64,000 bases of DNA from Calliopum simillimum. Taxonomy: Eukaryota; Arthropoda; Insecta; Diptera; Lauxaniidae. The DNA is taken from positions 2,976,001 through 3,040,000 of the forward strand of contig OX638372.1 in the NCBI GenBank assembly GCA_951812925.1, in the 5' to 3' direction. The notes under the pieces were generated by a model that was given only the letters and a program-made list of their open reading frames with translations, was not told the origin of the DNA and ran no database searches. Of the stretch, positions 1 through 11,410 are shown one piece after another (the first letter of the stretch is position 1; every line of letters begins with the position of its first letter). Position numbers and translations under genes: made by a program.

Positions 1-506
1 GCAACACATATTGTCAAACAAGCTCGGACTAAAGGCCCTCAAGTTCCAAAAGGCGCATGATCTCACTCCTGCTCAAAAAAAAGTTAGGCTCGTCACACAA
101 AGCTCGTGTGAATCAAGAATGGTTAGAAAAAAACGTTCCTAGCTTCATTTCTGCTCAACAATGGCTCTCAAATTCGCCTGATGCGAATCCGCTGGATTTC
201 TCAATCTGGGGTATGTTGGACAGGAAGGTCTTGACTAAAAAATACCAGAGCGTTGATGCGCTAAAAGTGGCCCTTCAACGAGAATGGCGCAAACTTCCAC
301 AAAATCAAATTCGTGCAGCATGCCACTCGTTCTTCGACCGTCTACGGGCCATAGTTAAGGCCACAGGTAGCCATATCAAAAATCTTAAGTAGATTCTTAA
401 AATTTGAACATTTTCCAACAATTATAGCGTTTGATCAATAAAATCTGTGCATGGAAACTTAAAATATAGTCTTTTGAATTGGTAACACTTCGAATCAGCC
501 ACCCTG
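1..506 (+). mobile_element. Tc1/mariner-superfamily transposon, 3' fragment cut by window edge
   Basis: This is the 3' part of a DNA transposon whose 5' part lies outside the window. It holds the C-terminal transposase remnant (57-392) and an untranslated tail with AATAAA near 438. It ends at an AGCCACCCTG terminal motif (498-506) followed by TA at 507-508, as expected for a Tc1/mariner terminal repeat beside a TA target duplication. The other end is not visible, so the exact family is open. Confidence 0.7.
57..392 (+). pseudogene. Tc1/mariner-like transposase, C-terminal fragment
   Basis: The reading frame carries the end of a DDE/D transposase. The stretch HKARVNQEWLEKN is followed by SNSPDANPLDFSIWGMLDRK, which contains the third catalytic acidic position (the D of NPLDF) in the context typical of maT/Tc1-like families. 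A C-terminal helix region follows (REWRKLPQNQIRAACHSFFDRL). The segment that should hold the second catalytic Asp has decayed: upstream of HKAR the frame reads a Lys-rich run instead of the usual QQD motif. The protein would normally be about 340 residues and only about the last 100 are here. It is a dead fragment, and the ATG at 57 is incidental. Confidence 0.75.
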
Positions 507-508
507 TA

Positions 509-2149
509 TAAGTAAATGTCATGTCAATGATCAATGACAACATTTGCTAAAATTATGACACATGCATATTATGCCATTACTTTTGCTGCACCTTGCGTAA
601 ATTATTTTTTTTCCTGTCCCGGATTTGGTCATCAAAAAAGTGGTCAGTCTATATTGGGCCCCAAATTTTCAAAACTTGTCGAAAAAAATTGTTGGTGAGA
701 TTTTGAGTTTCCTTGTCGCTTAGGTTGCTGAGTAAAAGTATCTTTTGCTTTGTTTTGAACGTATAAAGTACAATTTTATTTTCAGCTACGTTCTTCTCTG
801 ATTGCTTTAACTAATTTGCAGGCTTTAAAACCCAAACATCTTAAATTTTGATTTCAATCAAATAACGCCAACAGTTACGACCAACCTTACCACCAACAGT
901 ACAACAATATCTGAAACATGGAGAAAACGGCAGGGATATCGAATCTTTCGTTATTTTCGTCAATACACTAATTGTTCTGGAAAATGCTTACTCGTGAATG
1001 GTACGTACCCTCTTCAGCAAAATAGAATTTTGCGTTTTGTTTTATTTTCAAGAAATCCACCACCATCTACCGAGATACGAGTACCTTCTCCCGCAACGGA
1101 CACTACACGTTCCGCAATTTGTTGGCGTTGTTTGTTGTTGGCAACATTGCATATATGGCACCACTACGTTGTGTTGCTGTACGCGTGCCCGATCATAAAC
1201 GAACGTAGTGGCACCAACCGAAAGTGAAGCTCATGACACGCGTGTGTTGGAGCTGCTGTCGTTACTTCGTTTCTCTTTTGATTTCGGCTCCAAAAGTGGA
1301 GGTCTGGCTGATGAGTGGCCATAAAAAAAGATGCGACTCGCTTCTGTAAATCGCTTTGCATGGCCTCGTAATGAAGATGTGCGAAGAGTAGCAGCAGCAG
1401 AGCAGCATCTCCATATTTTGCAGATCTGCTGCTGAGGTGATCTTCATTCGCAATTTTGTTTTGTTTTTGTTAATGTGGGCAACGACAACAACAAGAACAA
1501 CAATACAATGTGCTGAGATATCAGCGAGTAGATAGTATGTAGTAAAAGTTGTTGTAGGTACATACCTACCGATTGATGTGACGATGTATAAGGTTATGAC
1601 TTACATGTTGTTGTTATTGGTGTTGTTGTTGTTGTTATTCATCGAGCATTGATCGTGTCTTGTTATTTGCGATCAGTCGCTAAGCGTTGACGAAATGCTG
1701 GTTTGGTTTTTCTGCATAATTTCACGCTCATTAAAACCTACGCGCTCGCCACAATTTGATGATGATGATGGAGCCAGCCAGTGTTGATTAGTAGGAAAGG
1801 CAGAAATCTTGTTCATGGTATGACATGAGGAATAACTGAAATTCCAACGAAAATTGTTGTTAAATCACTCACTGCTGACATTAAATCAAAGCAAAATTTT
1901 ATTTTGTTTTTGCTGAAATAGTAGCAAAAAGATGTTGTATTAGGTTAATAAACATTTTTTCATATCATCGTTATGTTAAAAAAAAAAAAATTTCATCGAT
2001 GGCTGCAATATTCCCAAAAGTCATCAAAACCACCAGAAAAGTTGATGAGCCAAAGGCTTTTGTTTACACAGTGCTCACAAACTTAACATTGCAGTATATT
2101 CGGAAAAAATAAAAAACTAAAAATTTTTAGTTACTTAAACATAAAAATT
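509..2149. other. No gene seen
   Basis: No coding region with family similarity is visible. The stretch holds short (GTT)n/(CAA)n runs (1483-1502, 1606-1637), a (GAT)n run near 1758-1770 and a poly-A run near 1979-1990. Short frames around 994-1450 run on both strands without recognisable content. Confidence 0.5.
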
Positions 2150-2159
2150 TTTTACTTTG

Positions 2160-3399
2160 TATTACTGCTCTAAACTGAACACATCGCTCTCAACAAAGCA
2201 ATTATGGAAAAATCTGAAGAAGATTGGTGTGCACAAAAAAGAAACTTCTGAATGTAGCATTGACCCTAATTTAATAAATGATGCCTTTCTGGCTAAGGCC
2301 TGCAGTAGCGGTACTGCAGCATTTGAGCCCAACATAATCAACCTGTTTGCTTCTGTTAACCATTTTGAATTTAGTGTTGTGGATGAGTATGAGGTACTAA
2401 AAAGTGTTATGAAAATTAAGTCTAATGCGGTCGGTGATGATGGACTCTCAATTAGATTCATTTTGCAATATGTGCTTGGTCCTATCACGCACTTAATAAA
2501 CCACTGCATTGCAACTTCTTGTTTTCCTAATTTGTGGAAGGTAGCAGTTGTTACACCGGTGCCAAAGAAACGATCTGCATCTGCCCCTGCTGATTCTCGG
2601 CCTATTAGCATTTTGTCATGCCTTTCTAAGGTATTTGAGTCAATCTTGTCTTTTCAAATATCTGAGCATTTAAAGCAAAACAACCTGCTATCACCTTTAC
2701 AATCAGGTTTTCGATCAGGACATAGCTGCTCGACCGCTATGATTAAGGTCATTGATGATATACGAATTTCATATGATTCTGACCAGCTGACCCTACTCTG
2801 TCTTCTAGATTTCTCCAAGGCATTTGATTGTGTGAACCACTCAATCTTATGTAAAAAGCTAAAATTTTATTTTGGCTTCAGTGAAAGCTCCTTACGTTTA
2901 ATGAAAAGTTACTTGGAAGATAGGGTTGGTAAGTTTTTCTCTGATGAGAAGTTTTTGTCGAGCTGGTGTAAGGCTTTAACTCTTGGGTATCACTTAAGCT
3001 CTGATCTTTCATGCACTAACCATATCAACCATATAGTTAGCAAAATATATTTAGTGCTTAGATGCTTACGTATGTCTGCTGCCTTTACACCAACTGATTT
3101 GAAGCTTAAACTGGTAAAGCTACTTATAGTTCCTTACGTTAATTATTTTGAAGTTGTTTTTAGTAAGTTGGACTCAAGATCTTTTCACAAGCTACAGGTC
3201 GCGCTTAACAATGCCACAGGATATGTGTTTGGACTAAAAAGGTATGATCATGTCTCTGCTTGGAATGCAAAGATTCTGGGATGCTCGGTTGAACAATATC
3301 TAATGGCCAGGAATTGTATATTCTTGCATAAAGTCATCCATTCTAAAACTCCTTTCTACCTGTATGAAAAACTCCATTTTAGTGTTTCTGTACGGTGTA
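2160..3399 (+). pseudogene. Reverse transcriptase, catalytic core deleted
   Basis: The frame is open but has no initiator Met, as expected for a 5'-truncated copy. Visible RT blocks are the SNAVGDDGLSIRFI region, the VTPVPKK and RPISILSCLSKVFESIL blocks, the QSGFRSGHSCSTAM block, and LLDFSKAFDCVNHSIL, which holds the first palm Asp. After SYLEDRVGKFFSDEKFLSSW the frame jumps to LGYHLSSDLSCTNHINHIVS, a block that normally lies well after the active site. The intervening segment, which should carry the PQGS and YADD motifs, is missing, so this copy cannot polymerise. Downstream thumb and C-terminal blocks (HKLQVALNNATGYVFGL) remain. The frame stops at the mariner insertion, and the 3' remnant is in another frame, so decay preceded or accompanied the insertion. 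Confidence 0.85.
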
Positions 3400-4721
3400 C
3401 GTAGGGCCTAACAAAAGTTCGCTTAGTTGGTGTCATGTTATAAATTTTTAGTAAATCAAAAAATTGCGTATTATTTGCTATAGTCTTACGATATATCATT
3501 TTAATTTTCAGAATGATCGGTCAAAATGGAGAGAAGAAAACGTAAAATTCGTGAAGCAATGTCAGCAGATATTTCAGTGCCAACGCAACAAGAGATTCGG
3601 TTTGATTTTTTTTTGGATTTCGACGTAAGCTCAAGCCTGTGGAAACATTTAGTGAATGCCAAATAGCATATGAAGTTAATGTGCCATCCCTCGTGACTAC
3701 TTCAAAGTGGTCCCGAAGATTCCAGACAGGTAATTTTTCTTTGGAGGACGAACCTCAAGAAGGCCGCCCAAAATCTTCGACTAATTATGCAAGTGTAGTG
3801 CTGGTGAAGTCTAAAATTGACGAAGATCCAAGATTGACCCAGAAAATCATTGCTGAGGAACTGTGCTGGAATGCCATGGCTGTATTGCAAAAATTAAAAA
3901 ATTATCTTGGATACACGAAGAAATCTACACGATGGGTTCTTAGAATTTTCAATGATGCTCAAAAAGAGGCACGTAAGCGTTTTGCTAAGTATTTTCTTTA
4001 AAAATACAAAAACAGAGAGTCTAATACTTTCAAGAAAATAGTAACAAATGATGAAGCATGGCTTTAGAAGTACGACCTTGAAACAAAACAACAATCCATG
4101 GTATGGAGCCCAGAAGGTGCAAGTCCACCTGTTAAAGTAAAGGAAAAAAAAGTCAGCAACAAAAGTAATGATGTCAGTTTACTTCACCAGAGAGAAAGTT
4201 GTAGCTGCTATTCCTATGGAAAAAGGTCAGATGGTTACTGCTAAATGATATAATGAAACCTGTTTACCAGAAGTTTTCCAAAATTTATTGGGAAAACGAC
4301 AAAAAAAGGAGCTACGCCGCTACTTTCTATATCACGATAATGCGCCAGCGCACACTGCTGAAAAAACGACAGATTTTATTGCGCTTTCAGGCATCGAAGA
4401 AATTCGTCCAGCACATTATTCCTCAGGTCTAGCGCCTAGTGACTTCTGGTTGTTTCCAAAAATAAAAAAAAATTTGAGAGGAAGAGTCTTCAACAGCAAT
4501 GAGGAGATAATATAAGCGGTTAATGATGAAATTGCAAAACTGCAAAAGCCGATTTTGAAGACTGTTTTTCAAGATGGATTTATCGTCTTCAAAAATGTAT
4601 CAAAATAAATGGCGATTACGTTGAAAAAATACAAATAGATGAAGAATAAAGTTATAAATTTAAAAAATTAAATTTAAAAGTTTTTTCAATTCAACTAAGC
4701 GAACTTTTGTTAGACACCTCG
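3400..4721 (+). mobile_element. mariner element, copy 1 of family A (1322 bp)
   Basis: The ends are inverted repeats sharing CTAACAAAAGTTCGCTTAGTTG (read inward from both ends), and TA target duplications lie at 3398-3399 and 4722-4723. The size, about 1.3 kb, is normal for mariner. It is inserted in the 3' coding part of the non-LTR element, which resumes after 4723, so it is younger than that element. A second copy lies at 54741-57733 on the opposite strand. Confidence 0.92.
3526..4600 (+). pseudogene. mariner transposase (DD34D), broken
   Basis: This is a cut-and-paste transposase of the mariner family with multiple frameshifts and stops. The frame opens with MERRKRK at 3526, shifts at about 3610-3640, and continues as the helix-turn-helix part (SKWSRRFQTGNFSLEDEPQEG, 3639-4001). 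The first catalytic Asp is in VTNDEAW near 4045. Stops occur near 4065 and 4245. The second Asp is in YHDNAPAHT (about 4335) and the third in LAPSDFWLF (about 4440), with exactly 34 residues between them, the mariner DD34D spacing. Compared with copy 2 this copy has 42 extra bases just after MERRKRK. It also holds GCTCAAGC once, at 3629-3636, which is the empty form of the hAT insertion site in copy 2. Confidence 0.88.
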
Positions 4722-5099
4722 TAATAACCTGATCATACCGATGTATACATTCTATAATTCTACGAGATTATTCTTTATCAATGCCATTAGAATCTTGAAC
4801 TCTCTGCCTAGCAATATTAAAACCATAGCAAATTTCAACAACTTTAAGCATTTTGTTTTACTACATTTTTCGAGTCATTAATTATGTCCCCCTGTTTTTA
4901 CTAAGTTCTTTGTTTACTAGTATCCAGACAACATTATAAATGTATGTATGTACTTATTCTTACTTTTTGCTTTTAAATTAACGATATAACTATTTGACCA
5001 CCACAAATTATGTTGTACAGTAAAAGAAATAAATTCTTATTGTATTAATGTATTTTTATATAACTAAATGAAATGAAATGACTAAAACCAACGTTTTCT

Positions 5100-5420
5100 G
5101 AAAATTTCCACAAACACAACGGTTCGTGAGCTATGAAGATTTTTTAATATCCTAGATAAAGTCGAGGGAATTTTGAAAAGAAATTTCCAAAAAATTTCAC
5201 CGCGCAACATTCTATCCATCAAAAAACCACTTAAATAGGGTTAATGGTTCCGAGGTATTAAAGTTTTCAATAACCCAGACGAAATCAAGCGAACTTTGAA
5301 AATATAAATTTCACAAAACCTCACCGGGTAACGTATCTAAACGTTAGAGATAAAAAATCATGAAACTCGGGTGAATGGCTCTCGAGTTATGATGTTTCGT
5401 AATTTTATCCACAACGATTT
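5100..5420. repeat. Degenerate tandem repeat, about 124-132 bp period
   Basis: Three diverged units begin near 5118, 5242 and 5374. Each opens with a variant of AATGGTTCCGAGGTATTAAAG and is followed by a similar order of blocks: an aligned AATCAAGCGAACTTTGAAAA-type block, then TTCAC(AA)ACCTCACCG. Similarity is clear by eye but imperfect, so it may be an old satellite or part of an ancient element. Confidence 0.5.
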
Positions 5421-5429
5421 TTCGAGTTT

Positions 5430-6890
5430 GAAAACCCAGAATGTGGATCAAATTAAAGTATTTGTTTCAAAGCCTGCTCCAAAAATAATTTTTGATCCAA
5501 CCTTTGATTAAACCATATTTTCCAAAAAAGTGCGGCACCTTAAAGTACATACATTTTTCTATGACATATCCAAAAGAGAGTGCTAAGAAACTTATCAAAA
5601 ATCACACACTTTCTTTTGCACTTTGTCTCTTAATTTTCTTTTTTCTATTTAGCACTTTATGCACATAAACTCATATACATACATATATCATCACACTCAC
5701 CGTCCGTCGCGCAATAACGTCAGCTGACGATCCCTTCGATACTCACAGCTGGTGAATTATTGCCATGTGATTTGTCTTCTTACAAATTTATTGGCTAATT
5801 GTTTTTCCAATATCTAAGGCGCACACTGTCAGAAATATGTGGCGACGACCCAACTTTATCGTCACGGTATGACAAGACGGAGCGCCGGTGTTTATGTTGC
5901 TTTCGCCCTTAAACCAAACATTGACACTTGCTTATTTTTCAAAGTCTCAATGGTGCGGTATCTGAAACAGAAATGAAAAAATACCCAAAAATATTTTGTG
6001 CATTAGCATATTTAATAGACAAACAATAAACAGCAGTCTTGGCAATAAAAAATTTGCCCGTCAATTAAATTTGACTGAAAGCACGTGCGATAGAGCTGCG
6101 TATGTGCATTTGTACCTAATGCTCCGGCCTTTGCTGTGTGATACCTTCAAGTATGTCACTGTGATATCTGTGAGTACATACTTGTGGCGGGTAGGTATGT
6201 CGTCTTTGGCATTTCCTGTTTATGAGTCAATTTCCTTTCTTTTATTTATTTATTTTTTTTTTTTTTGTCATCGCTACGTGAATACTATCTTAAAGTTACT
6301 ATCAATGGGCATTTTTATTTTGTTTTATTTTTTTCTTCTAAATGACAAGCTGTGATTATACGTATTAAAATTTATCAAACTGTGATGTATACAAATTGTA
6401 AAAAGCTTCTTTCGACTCCTTCAACTTAAAGTTGCTCTGCTGTTTGAGTTTAGTTAAACCGGGCTTATGGCCTGCATTTTTTTCTCTTCCAAATGGCGTT
6501 TTAAGCTTGATTTTATTGCTCTGTTTTCTTGTGATATATTTGGATCATACAGAAGACTAATATATTTTGTGTACGCTTTTCTACCGTGCGAACGCAGACG
6601 TGATCGTAAAACTTTTTTATTGGCTTCATTAAAAAATTATTAAATCTAAAATATACAAAAACTATTAAATTAAAAATTCAGATGCAACAAAACAAATAGT
6701 GTTAACGCTTAGAGTCGTAAAATATAAAATGTAGGTACTTATACAAATACAGAAAGATATAAAAGCAAAAAAAAAAAATACATATTCCTTATGATCAACG
6801 GCTAATCTTGGCATAATATTATGGGCTTAAATCAGTTTAACAATTATTTTATGAGGAGATTGTTGCACTGCTGCTCAATTTTGAAGGTCC
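5430..6890. other. No gene seen
   Basis: This is A/T-rich sequence with poly-T (6247-6267) and poly-A (about 6769-6778) runs. The frame at 5996-6355 is rich in Leu/Phe from T tracts and shows no recognisable family. I see no supported feature. Confidence 0.45.
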
Positions 6891-6894
6891 CAGC

Positions 6895-7135
6895 GAAATC
6901 TCAGATGTATAAAAAATAATGAGGAGTTTGTTATTTTTTTATTAATTATAATTTTGATATAATTTATTTGCAAAATTTTTGTTAAAATTCGATTTGATTT
7001 ATAAACATAGTTTCATTCTAGAGCGATATAGTTCTTCCAGCGCTTCATTAACATTTCGGTATCTTCCTTGTAGAACAATTTATTTTGGTCTTACAATAGG
7101 CGTTGATTTCGGCGAGCTCCGTCAAAATTATATGG
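6895..7135 (-). pseudogene. mariner transposase, C-terminal scrap
   Basis: Read on the minus strand, 7095-7000 gives KLFYKEDTEMLMKRWKNYIA followed by a stop. This is the C-terminal signature of many mariner transposases (FYKEGI..L..RW..CI.L). A frameshift separates it from upstream ELAEINAYCKTK (about 7130-7096). The DDE domain and both terminal repeats are not visible, so only the last 40 or so codons plus a 3' flank survive. It belongs to a different mariner family from the 3400-4721 element. Confidence 0.6.
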
Positions 7136-7220
7136 CACACTAACTCTGCTTGTGGATAGCTAACAACAAACTAGCAATAGTTTATTGATTATGTCATTTT
7201 AAAAGGAACTAAGACGTTTC

Positions 7221-7777
7221 CAGATTTTTATTACAGAAATCAGTAAATCTGTCATTTCAAAAGAAAGGACCGTGGAGAGCTATTAAATTAGAGGGTGGAA
7301 ATCGGAGAGAGGGCAACTGTACCTTTCACAGTTTTTTCAATATATCTAGCGAGCAAATAAAATTTCAATAATTTTTGCAGAAAACTTTTTGTAGAGAAAT
7401 AAATTTGAAATCGATCAAATCAATCACCGAAATCAAATCACCGTGTGGCGCTCTCAGTCACTCAACACGGCGCCACTTACTCAAACGTCAAACTAGGATG
7501 CTGACACTTAGAGGGAATATTACTTACAGTTGTTCCAAGCCCCGAAAAAATTAAAAGCCAAATTCTTTTTTTGGTTTCAACATTTTTAACATGAGCAATC
7601 TTATCTTTTTTCTTTAGTTTCTTGAATAAGCTACATCGAAGGAAAATTAAATTCTCTAAAAAAAGTTTTCCAAAAAAAAATTTCAAAATTTTGCTTTGTT
7701 CTTAAGATAGTTTAATAGCTCTCCGAGGTTTTTTCTTTTTAAATGACCCATTTACGGATTTCTGTAATAAAATTCCG
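7221..7777. mobile_element. Foldback/MITE-like element with long inverted arms
   Basis: The outer arms pair at 7225-7288 and 7705-7773. Both contain TTTTATTACAGAAATC followed by an AAGAAA block and GGAGAGCTATTAAA in the same order. A further inner pair is visible: GAAAACTTTTTGTAGAGAA (about 7380-7399) matches the complement of the TTCTCTAAAAAAAGTTTTCC block near 7653-7672. The arms are therefore long and diverged, around a core with a short GGCGC-rich segment (7446-7473). There is no coding content. The target duplication was not resolved. Confidence 0.6.
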
Positions 7778-7779
7778 TA

Positions 7780-10700
7780 AGCATATTATTTCGTAGGACC
7801 CTATCAATAAACTACAAAATCGTCTTAAACAAGCAAGTGGGAATGGGCTACAAGAAATAAAATAACAGAAAGATTAGAATGAAGTATTAAGAAAGGTATG
7901 TTTTCGAACAAGTCAGTAAATTTATTGAGGAAAGTAGTCCAAGTTTGCAAAATTTTTGAAATATTCCACGTTAGTAGAAGAGCTATACCATGCACTCATG
8001 CACCATGCATCGTTTCTCTTTAGTTTTGCATTGGAATAAAATTGCTGCAATGTACGGTGAATATGGCCACAGAATGTATGTTATCTGCCGTATTGAATTG
8101 GAATTTATTAGAAGCTTATTCATATCGATTATAGAAAAAACATGCGCTTTGATTGAAAAATAAAAAATTGATTTAATTTCTGATTTGAGTATTTTATTGC
8201 TCATAATTCTAATGGATCGTATGCTATTCAAATGAATAAAACTTAGATTTCCATAAAGAGAAAAGCAAAACAAACAGATGCAGTTGTGACATTTGATCCA
8301 ATTTATAAGCACCAATTTATCTGAGACCAGATTTGAATGAACCCAAGAGCTGAAGGCTAATGCGCAACATGTGCCCTAAAGTGAGTGTCAAAGTGAGAGA
8401 AAATAAAGAAAGCAAGAAAAAAAGTGGGGAAAAATGTTTTATGGACTTTCATGAATGACTTTAAATTCCATGGGTATTTGGGATCTTTAGGCATTTTATT
8501 GAACAACTCAACTTTATGTCCCCGTCTGTCTGTCTGTCGGTGATTTCCATTGTCACTTACTAATCCAACTTGTAGGTGCAGTCAATGCTATTTAACGGCA
8601 ACACTCTAATGCAGGCAGGTTGCCCAAACTTGTACAACTTTAGGCTTAGAGTCAGACATATTTTATTGTTCCAGTATTGAGTTCTGTCTTTCTTTCTCTC
8701 TCTTTCACTCTCTTTTGCTTTACATATCGTATCGCATTAATTTCCGCTCGCAAGTTTAACTGATTTTAAATGAAAATCATCACTAAAGTGAAAAAATAAG
8801 GTCCCATAAACTAGCATTTGGGGCTTAAAAGTAGTTGGTTGGTCGTTGTCGTTGTCGTTGATGGAGAAATTTGAAATGAATGGAACGCATTTTTATTTTT
8901 ATGGGCGCACATTTATCACAATAGCAACAACAACAACAACAAACGCTCCAACTATACAAAGACAGTAATGGAAAAAAAAAAAAAAAAAACGAAAAAATTT
9001 AAAAAAAATCACGCACAATAGGTCAATGAAATGACCAGCACAACACACCAGTATTGACAACAACAATACACACACTATCAAGGCTGCCTGTCTGCCAGTC
9101 CGACATTCAGTCAGCATGTCGTGTAAAAGCGGAAGTCCTTTTTATACCAATGAAACATCCTACAGCGTATCCTGACAGTGCTAATGAAAACGAAATTGTT
9201 GAATCATCGTCATCATCATCGTCGTTGTCGTCATCGCAGGAAACAAATGAGCATTGCACAGTGCTACTTTGGGAGGAAAAATTTTTTAAAAATGAGCCAA
9301 TGATACAAGTCGAAATCACAGGCAAAACAGATCCATAAAGTGTGTGCTCTATCAATATCCTGCCAAAATATAGCAGTTTATTCAAAAGCTTCTACGGTTT
9401 AATGGAGATATATTCGCATTCGTATGAAATGAATAAAATCAGTTTTCACGAAAAGCTTTCAAGATGGTGTACAATTTTATCATTAAGTTGCAAAAGTGAT
9501 ATCAGTCAAATAACCGATAACAATGACACATAATGTGTATGACACTGTCTTGTTATTGTCAGTGTTTTATCACCGATTTATATGGATTTTTCATCTTTCA
9601 CAAAAAAAAAAAAACGATTCAAATAGCTTTCTCGACTTAAGCAAAAAGGAATATAAGCCGTCCGTAGCTGCAAGGTTTCTTAAAAAAACCGACATGAAAA
9701 AAGATATAACTTTTGTCAATGTTTTGATGGTACTCGTAGATAGAGAGCTGGTGGCAAAAAATATAATGTGATAACATCGCTCGCAGAAAGATGATAATTG
9801 AGAAAATTGTAAGGCAAGCAATTCCCTATAAAGGATGTTTTTACTTTTAATGTCTGACTCACCGTTCACGAGTAAATTAAATTGAAAGCTCAACACATCA
9901 TTATGCACACTCATACGCTGCAAGGGTATTTTACTAATTTTTGCTTCAACTTAAATTAGTGTATCTCCCAAACTATAAATCGCACGAAAAACGCTGGCGA
10001 GATATTTTCAAAAAACTATTTTTTATATCCTTTAACCTTGAATAACTTTGTTAGCTTACAGATTGTATTGTCATAGCGTACTGAAAGTCCGCTGCCTCGA
10101 AAATATTTTTTATTGGGAATAACTCTAATGCAATATAGCACATGGTAGCATATTTTTTACAATTTCTAAATTTGATTAAAAAAAAAAAAATTTGCGTAAT
10201 ATCATTTACCTAACCAATTAATTTTTCTTAATCAGAAGGATGGGACCATATGATGGTTTTCATGTGAGTATCAACGACTATTTAATCACATACCCAAATT
10301 GACACCATCTCCTTGACTATGGTATCACTGTGTATCACAGCAACCTTTTAAGTGACATTGGGACGATAAAGGATTTTTCATTTAGCTGTTAATGTGATTT
10401 AATATACGTACAGGCGGCAGACGAACGATCGAGTGTATGTGTGACGAGTATGTGTGTGTAAAGGATTTTTTGAATTTTTCACTTTTACATACTGCTGTGC
10501 TATGCTGTGCGGTGCGGTGCTGTGCTGTTTTGCCCGCCTCGTGAATAAATGATTCAGTCAGTAAATGTCATGAATCATTGACAAAAGATTCGCTCAACAC
10601 CCGGCTATTTGTTGCTGCTGTTGTTGCTGTTGTTGTACACTTTCGGCCATATTCGTATTTATTACAAATAAATTACAATTTTAAGCTGAAATGCGAAAGG

Positions 10701-11405
10701 ATATCGTATATCGGCAATAACTGCACACAAACACACAACAACAACAAACGAAAAAAAGGTCAATTTAAGTGCCTCTGGGTTCGGCAAGGAAGTGTGTCAT
10801 CGAGATGTTGTTGCTGCCTGTTGTTATTTGTTGTTGTTGTTGTTGGCATTTTATTTGAATCTGCTCCCCATTATTGCTTTGACTCTCTAAAGACTCGGCA
10901 GAGTGATAAGCAATGTCATTGAGTGGATTTTGGGCAAAAGATACTGCAAATCGGTGCACAATAGAAAAAGGGATCAATTAGAATATATACGACGAGCAAG
11001 TTTTTAGGCAACAACAACAACAGCAACAGCAATATAATAAATAATACCCAACGGAAATGGGTCAGGGTGAGGGTCATTAGTACGAAGTGCGGCATTAAGT
11101 TGTAGGTGTTTATCATTTCATTTTAAAACTCCTGCCATCGGCTTAAATTACATGGCAAAAATTTATTGACAGCTGTGATAATTCAAAGAAATCTGATGTT
11201 TTTTGACTTTTCACTTTACTTTTCAGGGATCAAATTTTCTAACGTAATTTATTGAGTGTATAACAGGTAGTGCAGGGTTAATTGCCACATGAGAAGTTGG
11301 CAAAATGTCAAACTGTACTGGGAACTGTTATTGAGTAAATTACTTTTGAGTAAGAAGAAGAAATTTATAGTGACTCATTCCGTATAATTCGGTGAAGTTT
11401 GAAAT
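7780..11405. other. No gene seen; simple repeats
   Basis: The stretch holds CTGT-type runs (8524-8539), (TCGTTG)n (8842-8860), CAA runs (8925-8942), poly-A (8970-8989), a (TCATCA/TCGTCG)n run (9205-9237) and a GCTGTGC-rich block (10493-10530). Small frames at 9054-9338 and 9523-9771 overlap these simple repeats and have no recognisable domain. No exon with convincing splice context was found. Confidence 0.45.
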
Positions 11406-11410
11406 TTGGT

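Larger units (their letters stand above)
2150..5081 (+). mobile_element. Non-LTR retrotransposon (CR1/jockey group), 5'-truncated, internally deleted and split by mariner
   Basis: This is a LINE-type element on the plus strand. It lacks the 5' part with the endonuclease, starts within the linker before the reverse transcriptase, has lost the central catalytic part of that domain, and is interrupted at 3400-4721 by a mariner. The 3' coding end resumes after the insertion (about 4724-4881; IRILNSLPSNIKTIANFNNF is the typical C-terminal motif of this group). A 3' untranslated region with AATAAA near 5027-5032 follows and ends in a short AAATG-type repeat tail (about 5066-5081). The 5' boundary is approximate. 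Confidence 0.8.

Noticed and set aside
9054..9338. 94-codon frame with a Ser run
   Set aside because: The Ser run is a TCA/TCG microsatellite, and the opposite strand is open as an Asp run; no support for coding.
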